NCBI RefSeq assembly: GCF_024171605.1
Contig: NZ_JALKAA010000007.1
Coordinates: 62,001 to 126,000, forward strand
Reading direction: 5' to 3'
DNA: 64,000 nt
Source of the DNA: Pontibacter sp. HSC-36F09
Lineage (GTDB): Bacteria > Bacteroidota > Bacteroidia > Cytophagales > Hymenobacteraceae
The position numbers were made by a program, and so were the translations under genes. Numbering within the stretch: the first letter of the stretch is position 1; each line of letters starts with the position of its first letter. Positions 60,670 to 64,000 of the stretch are shown in pieces. The notes under the pieces were generated by a model. The model did no database searches. It saw only the letters and a program-made list of their open reading frames with translations, and was not told the origin of the DNA.

Positions 60670-61473
60670 TCAGACAAACTCACTCAAAGGTCTTATGGCT
60701 ATAGAACTTTCTCTTAGTTTAGCTAAAGCCCTTTTTTCAGTTTCTTCATTTGAAAAGCTAATCAATAAACTACTTTTTGCAACTTCAGGAAACCTTGTAG
60801 CTTCACCATTTGCCAGTTGTTTCAGTTCATTATACCTATCATCATCTCTTCTCACAAATCCTTTAGGTACTAAGTTTGGACTGAGCCACATCCATTGTCC
60901 ATTTATATTACTTCGATATATCGGGTAGCCTTGTTCGTAAGAGTTAGGGGCTTCAAATTCGACACCTAAACTTTGCTCTATATCTTTAGCAACTTTCTCA
61001 ATTGATTCATTGGTTTCTATCACAAACTCTCCATCAGTTTTAACAACTAACTTAGACAAATATTCAGCGAAGGAATCTGCTACTATGGATTGAATCTCAC
61101 TATCTGGCGCAATCAAAGCAATTTGCGGATTTAACCTGTCTTGTCTGTAATCAAGGCACATAAACAAATGCCCGTCGTCATCAAATGGAACAAGTCCGTC
61201 TAATTTGAAACTTACCCAGTCATTATATTCAGACCAATCGACATCGGTCAAGGAAGGATAATGTGGTCCGATACCATAAATGAGAGTATGTTCAAACCCT
61301 GGTAGCGTTTTTCTAATATAACCGCCATTTTGTGTTTTTAACAGTTCGATATATTCATTTGGCAGTTTGTACCCGATTTTCTTCTCTGCATCTTCAAGTA
61401 ACTCAGCTGTCAATGGTGGTTGAATATAAGGCAAGTAGAGAGGCTTTTCCCAGATTGATTCCAATTCATTCAT
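60670..61473 (-). CDS. SMI1/KNR4 (SUKH) family protein
   Basis: A protein of 267 residues from the ATG at 61473; a longer frame upstream gives an implausible N-terminus. The SUKH fold is visible as LTAELLEDAEKKIGYKLPNE, then YIELLKTQNGGYIR. It continues with LVPFDDDGHLFMCLDYR and ADSFAEYLSKL. SUKH proteins are mostly immunity proteins against polymorphic toxins. No toxin gene is adjacent, so this is an orphan immunity gene or a cellular relative. The C-terminal 100 residues form an additional domain. The DNA is AT-rich compared with neighbours, and a second SUKH gene lies upstream. Confidence 0.8.
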   Translation of the reverse strand: MNELESIWEKPLYLPYIQPPLTAELLEDAEKKIGYKLPNEYIELLKTQNGGYIRKTLPGFEHTLIYGIGPHYPSLTDVDWSEYNDWVSFKLDGLVPFDDDGHLFMCLDYRQDRLNPQIALIAPDSEIQSIVADSFAEYLSKLVVKTDGEFVIETNESIEKVAKDIEQSLGVEFEAPNSYEQGYPIYRSNINGQWMWLSPNLVPKGFVRRDDDRYNELKQLANGEATRFPEVAKSSLLISFSNEETEKRALAKLRESSIAIRPLSEFV

Positions 61474-61538
61474 TATTTGCCAATTGAATATAACGACTAG
61501 TATAAAATACGTGCAAGCCATCGGTCGTGGCATGTTTT

Positions 61539-62135
61539 TTATACCTTGTTATGTGGTGATTTTTCTTGGGTTTTATGCGTTTCTGTCCAATCTTTTAGGT
61601 GTGAGTCAAACTCTTTGAACATATCCTCAAAATTGGTTGCATATTCTTCTGTTTCTTCAAACTCATCCTCATGAGTAAGGGTAACAATCGGATAGTCGTT
61701 TTCCGCAGATCCTTTGTTTGCATTAAATGCTACAACTCCGTAATCAGATAAACGGGCAAAAGGCAGGTAATTTCTCTCTACCAGGTTCCAGTAGTATTCT
61801 TCTATTTCTTCCTTTGTATTGCTAACTAATTTTTCTGGGATATTAGGAAAGAATGATACTCCATATTCCCCTAATTGAAGTTCAAGGAAATGTCGGTGTT
61901 GGAGAAACATTTTGTAAGTTGAGGGAAGTTTATGTCCAAAGTAGTCCTCAAGTTCTTTGATTTCTTTATCCGTAACCGTTGAATTGATTGGCTTCCAGTA
62001 TACAGAATCCTCAAACTCACCCATTTTTTCTGCGTCAAGCATTACCTGAGGCACTTCTTTCTCTGGTGCGAAGAGGCCTCCGATTTCCTGCATGAAGGCG
62101 AAATATTTATCAACAACCACTTTAATCTTATTCAT
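61539..62135 (-). CDS. SMI1/KNR4 (SUKH) family protein
   Basis: A protein of 198 residues with a helical N-terminus followed by a SUKH core: VTDKEIKELEDYFGHKLPST, then YKMFLQHRHFLELQLGEYGV. It continues with LPFARLSDYGVVAFNAN and the acidic stretch HEDEFEETEEYATNFEDMFK. It is a likely immunity protein for a toxin not present here. Sequence similarity to the neighbouring SUKH protein is low, so the pair looks assembled rather than duplicated. The gap between the two genes contains an imperfect inverted repeat (ATAAC..GGTATAAAA with TTTTATAC..GTTAT) that may mark a cassette border. Confidence 0.8.
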   Translation of the reverse strand: MNKIKVVVDKYFAFMQEIGGLFAPEKEVPQVMLDAEKMGEFEDSVYWKPINSTVTDKEIKELEDYFGHKLPSTYKMFLQHRHFLELQLGEYGVSFFPNIPEKLVSNTKEEIEEYYWNLVERNYLPFARLSDYGVVAFNANKGSAENDYPIVTLTHEDEFEETEEYATNFEDMFKEFDSHLKDWTETHKTQEKSPHNKV

Positions 62136-62210
62136 TTCTATTATTCAAAATACCACATAACTACTGTGTAAACATCACTATGTCGTATATCCGCCATATA
62201 GGCGAACAAT

Positions 62211-62522
62211 TTATACCAACCCCGCTCCACCCAACACTTCCAGTTCCTGGCCTTTCTCGGGTCTGCCAGCCAGCAGGGGCATGGCTTGTGCGATGAGCTC
62301 TTTCGCACCGGGCACCTGAAGGGAGTTGTCGTGGTCTTCTTTGCTGTCCCAAACCTCGGTTACCCATACGGCATCAGATCCGGTGCTTTCCTGGCTTACC
62401 AGGTATAGCCGACACCCTTTTGCTGTTGAAACCAGCTTAGAAGCTTCCAGGAGAATCCGGGCAAGTTGTGCGCCATTACCGGCTGTCGCTTCTAGTTTTC
62501 CATGCAGACCGTATTTGCTCAT
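62211..62522 (-). CDS. Antibiotic biosynthesis monooxygenase-like protein
   Basis: A protein of 103 residues with a dimeric alpha/beta ferredoxin-like (ABM) fold. Family features are HGKLEATAGNGAQLARILLE, then GCRLYLVSQES and VWVTEVWDSKEDHDNSLQ. Members include YgiN-type quinol monooxygenases and small haem-degrading enzymes; many have no known substrate. It is monocistronic and lies next to the AT-rich SUKH genes, but its composition is like the rest of the genome. Confidence 0.85.
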   Translation of the reverse strand: MSKYGLHGKLEATAGNGAQLARILLEASKLVSTAKGCRLYLVSQESTGSDAVWVTEVWDSKEDHDNSLQVPGAKELIAQAMPLLAGRPEKGQELEVLGGAGLV

Positions 62523-62719
62523 AAGTCAGGTATAAAAGTGTAAGGTATGTTACTGCTATACCTATCAAGTGAGTGATATAGCTACTAAATATAGAAATTA
62601 TCTATGTATTTGTTATTCCATAGCATTATAAGTGGCTACTAAAATCATACTATCGGCAAACATGCTTCATTTTATTCCTGCATATCATAGTCATTCATGG
62701 ATTGCTTGTTGACAAACAT

Positions 62720-62764
62720 AAAAAAACAGCAGCCGATCCACCCCGGTCAGCTGCTGCTTTTTTT
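62720..62764 (-). terminator. Terminator after the SusD gene
   Basis: The stem AAAAAACAGCAGC/GCTGCTGCTTTTTT has a 16-base loop and T-runs on both strands. It lies about 60 bases past the SusD stop codon. The remainder of the 303-base gap 62523-62825 shows no gene. Confidence 0.8.
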
Positions 62765-62825
62765 ACTATTAAAGTCAGAAAGTCCGATTTACTACTAAAC
62801 CCTCAAACTCCTAAATTCACTAACT

Positions 62826-64000
62826 CTACTGGTCCCACCACAGTGGCTCTGACAAGACAGGTGAATCCGGGGTATTTGGGTTCTTGCTGGTCTCACCCTG
62901 CGGATATGCCAGTCTGCGGATGTAAGTAGGCAGCGCCGCATTGGCAGGCAGCGTGAAGCTGGCATATTGGTAATCGTAGCGTCTGGCATCGTTCCAGGCT
63001 TCCGGGTTGAGGTACGTCACCACATACTTCTCCTTGAAAATCAGGTCGAGGGTCAGGTTGGCGGCTCCCACACCTACCACGGGGTTGCTCAGGTAAGCTT
63101 CCCGCTCTGCCACCGGTACTTCAAGCTTGTCCATGTTGGCGCGTATACCTTCCAGATAAGCGTTATAGGCGCGCTGCCTATCACCTGCACGGAAAGCCGC
63201 TTCCGCTTCAACGAACTTCATCTCGGCATAGGAGACAATGGTAAGTGGAGACGCTTCGCCAGTTAAAGGGGAGTTGCGCGAGATGTATACCTCGTCCTTC
63301 ACCGTGTTGTTGGCCGGGCCCACGTTGCCTACGCCGTTCGGAGTGCCTACGTAAGTACCAGTCACCGTTGGGTCCGTGATACGGGATATGCGGGGGTCCA
63401 CTACGCCATAGGTGGTACCATTGAGGTGGTTTACCAGCTGCTCCGAAAGCCAGCCACCCAATATAAGGGAGGCATTGCTTCGCGCTACTTCAGCCCAGGG
63501 ATTCCGGAGCGCGAACACGGCCATCTCGGCATCGTCGGCATTGGACTTGTATGAGTTCTCTACTGCGCTCAGCACAGCAGCGGGGTCATAGGATGGTTGC
63601 TTGCTCACTTTGTTGAGTAATCTGGCTTTTAAGGCGTACGCTGTCTTGATCCACGCATCCTTGTCGCCGCCATGGATCAGGTCGTTGGCATCGTCGAGCA
63701 CTACCTTAGAATCGGTTTTCTGGAGTTCGGCTATACCTTCGTCAAGCAGGCGCAATTCCTCGGCATTCAGCTCTTCCTCTGTATCAAAACCAGGGGTCAG
63801 GGTGCTGTTGACGAAGCCCTCTGAATACGGCGCATCGCCCCAGAGGTCTGTCACCAGGCTCAGGTGATAGGACATCAGGATGTTGGCCACGCCCACATAG
63901 TCCGAGGCGCCTTCCTCTATACCTTTCTGCCTCATGTCGTAGATGTCGGCCATAGCCAGGTATAGCGCATCCCAGGTGCCGGTATAATCTGTTACCTGGT
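62826..64000 (-). CDS. SusD/RagB family outer-membrane lipoprotein, partial
   Basis: The frame runs off the right edge, so the signal peptide and first part are missing; about 391 residues are visible. Helical TPR-like segments and typical SusD blocks are present: VANILMSYHLSLVTDLWGDA with PYSEGF, AYALKARLLNKVSKQPSY, SYAEMKFVEAEAAFRAGD and IFKEKYVVTYLNPEAWNDAR. SusD proteins bind oligosaccharides or other nutrients at the cell surface and cap a SusC-type TonB transporter, which should be encoded just upstream outside the window. It belongs to the SusD-like 2 group with a short C-terminus. The substrate cannot be predicted. Confidence 0.92.
   Translation of the reverse strand, partial: QVTDYTGTWDALYLAMADIYDMRQKGIEEGASDYVGVANILMSYHLSLVTDLWGDAPYSEGFVNSTLTPGFDTEEELNAEELRLLDEGIAELQKTDSKVVLDDANDLIHGGDKDAWIKTAYALKARLLNKVSKQPSYDPAAVLSAVENSYKSNADDAEMAVFALRNPWAEVARSNASLILGGWLSEQLVNHLNGTTYGVVDPRISRITDPTVTGTYVGTPNGVGNVGPANNTVKDEVYISRNSPLTGEASPLTIVSYAEMKFVEAEAAFRAGDRQRAYNAYLEGIRANMDKLEVPVAEREAYLSNPVVGVGAANLTLDLIFKEKYVVTYLNPEAWNDARRYDYQYASFTLPANAALPTYIRRLAYPQGETSKNPNTPDSPVLSEPLWWDQ

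Noticed and set aside
61474-61545. Integron attC site between the SUKH genes
   Set aside because: There is an imperfect inverted repeat, but the core sites do not match the attC consensus and no integrase is present; kept only as a cassette-like border.
1-64000. tRNA, rRNA, CRISPR arrays and insertion sequences
   Set aside because: I searched by eye for tRNA T-loop patterns, regularly spaced repeats and transposase motifs and found none that I could support.

Overview
The window reads as a chromosomal segment of a Bacteroidota bacterium, most likely of the Hymenobacteraceae (Pontibacter-like). Grounds: promoters of the TAnnTTTG type, few Shine-Dalgarno sequences, a SusD/RagB lipoprotein, CarboxypepD_reg-like secreted proteins, a clade II (Sec-type) nitrous oxide reductase, and dispersed intergenic repeats common in this phylum. 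The genus is inference. I saw no rRNA, tRNA, CRISPR array or transposase.

Layout. 0-2 kb: small membrane proteins and an HTH_34-type regulator whose probable 17-bp operator occurs twice. 2-6.5 kb: isoaspartyl peptidase and cyanophycin synthetase. 6.5-15 kb: a Gly/Ser/Tyr low-complexity protein, a STAS protein, a LuxR-type response regulator, a pirin, an unusual alpha-glucan phosphorylase, an M28 peptidase and hypotheticals. 15-18.2 kb: quinol NO reductase and a divergent cupin gene. 18.4-31.7 kb: two complete nos operons in tandem (cytochrome c, nosZ, membrane protein, nosL, nosD, nosF, nosY, twice). 31.7-38.6 kb: queD, a 601-residue unknown, proline dehydrogenase, then a thioredoxin-like, a lipoprotein and a haem-copper-oxidase-like gene. 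38.6-41.3 kb: an AT-rich two-gene island encoding three predicted PD-(D/E)xK nuclease domains. 41.4-44.8 kb: B12-dependent ribonucleotide reductase. 44.9-49.7 kb: a nitrosative-stress cluster (RIC/ScdA, hemerythrin, DUF2249, oxidase-like membrane protein, MIP18/SufT-like, Rrf2 regulator). 49.7-52.4 kb: nadA-nadB. 52.4-58.2 kb: a kinase with two FixL-like PAS domains, response regulators, a receiver-Crp/Fnr fusion, and hemA. 58.4-64 kb: secreted proteins, a GNAT gene without an ordinary start codon, two SUKH proteins, a small monooxygenase and a partial SusD.

How it fits together. The core is nitrogen-oxide respiration: NO reduction (NorB/NorZ), N2O reduction (two Nos systems), NO damage repair (RIC, hemerythrin), Fe-S assembly and sensing (SufT-like, Rrf2), haem supply (HemA) and a probable O2/NO-sensing kinase with a receiver-Crp regulator. 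A palindrome TGAC-N4-GTCA (variant AGAC/AGAT-N4-GTCT) lies exactly 35 bases, start to start, ahead of a -7 element at the norB, cupin, nos1, thioredoxin-like and hemA promoters. It was not found ahead of the second nos operon, so the two copies are probably regulated differently.

A second window-wide feature is the non-palindromic heptamer AGGTATA/TATACCT, which I count by hand about 145 times on the two strands, roughly twenty times the chance expectation.
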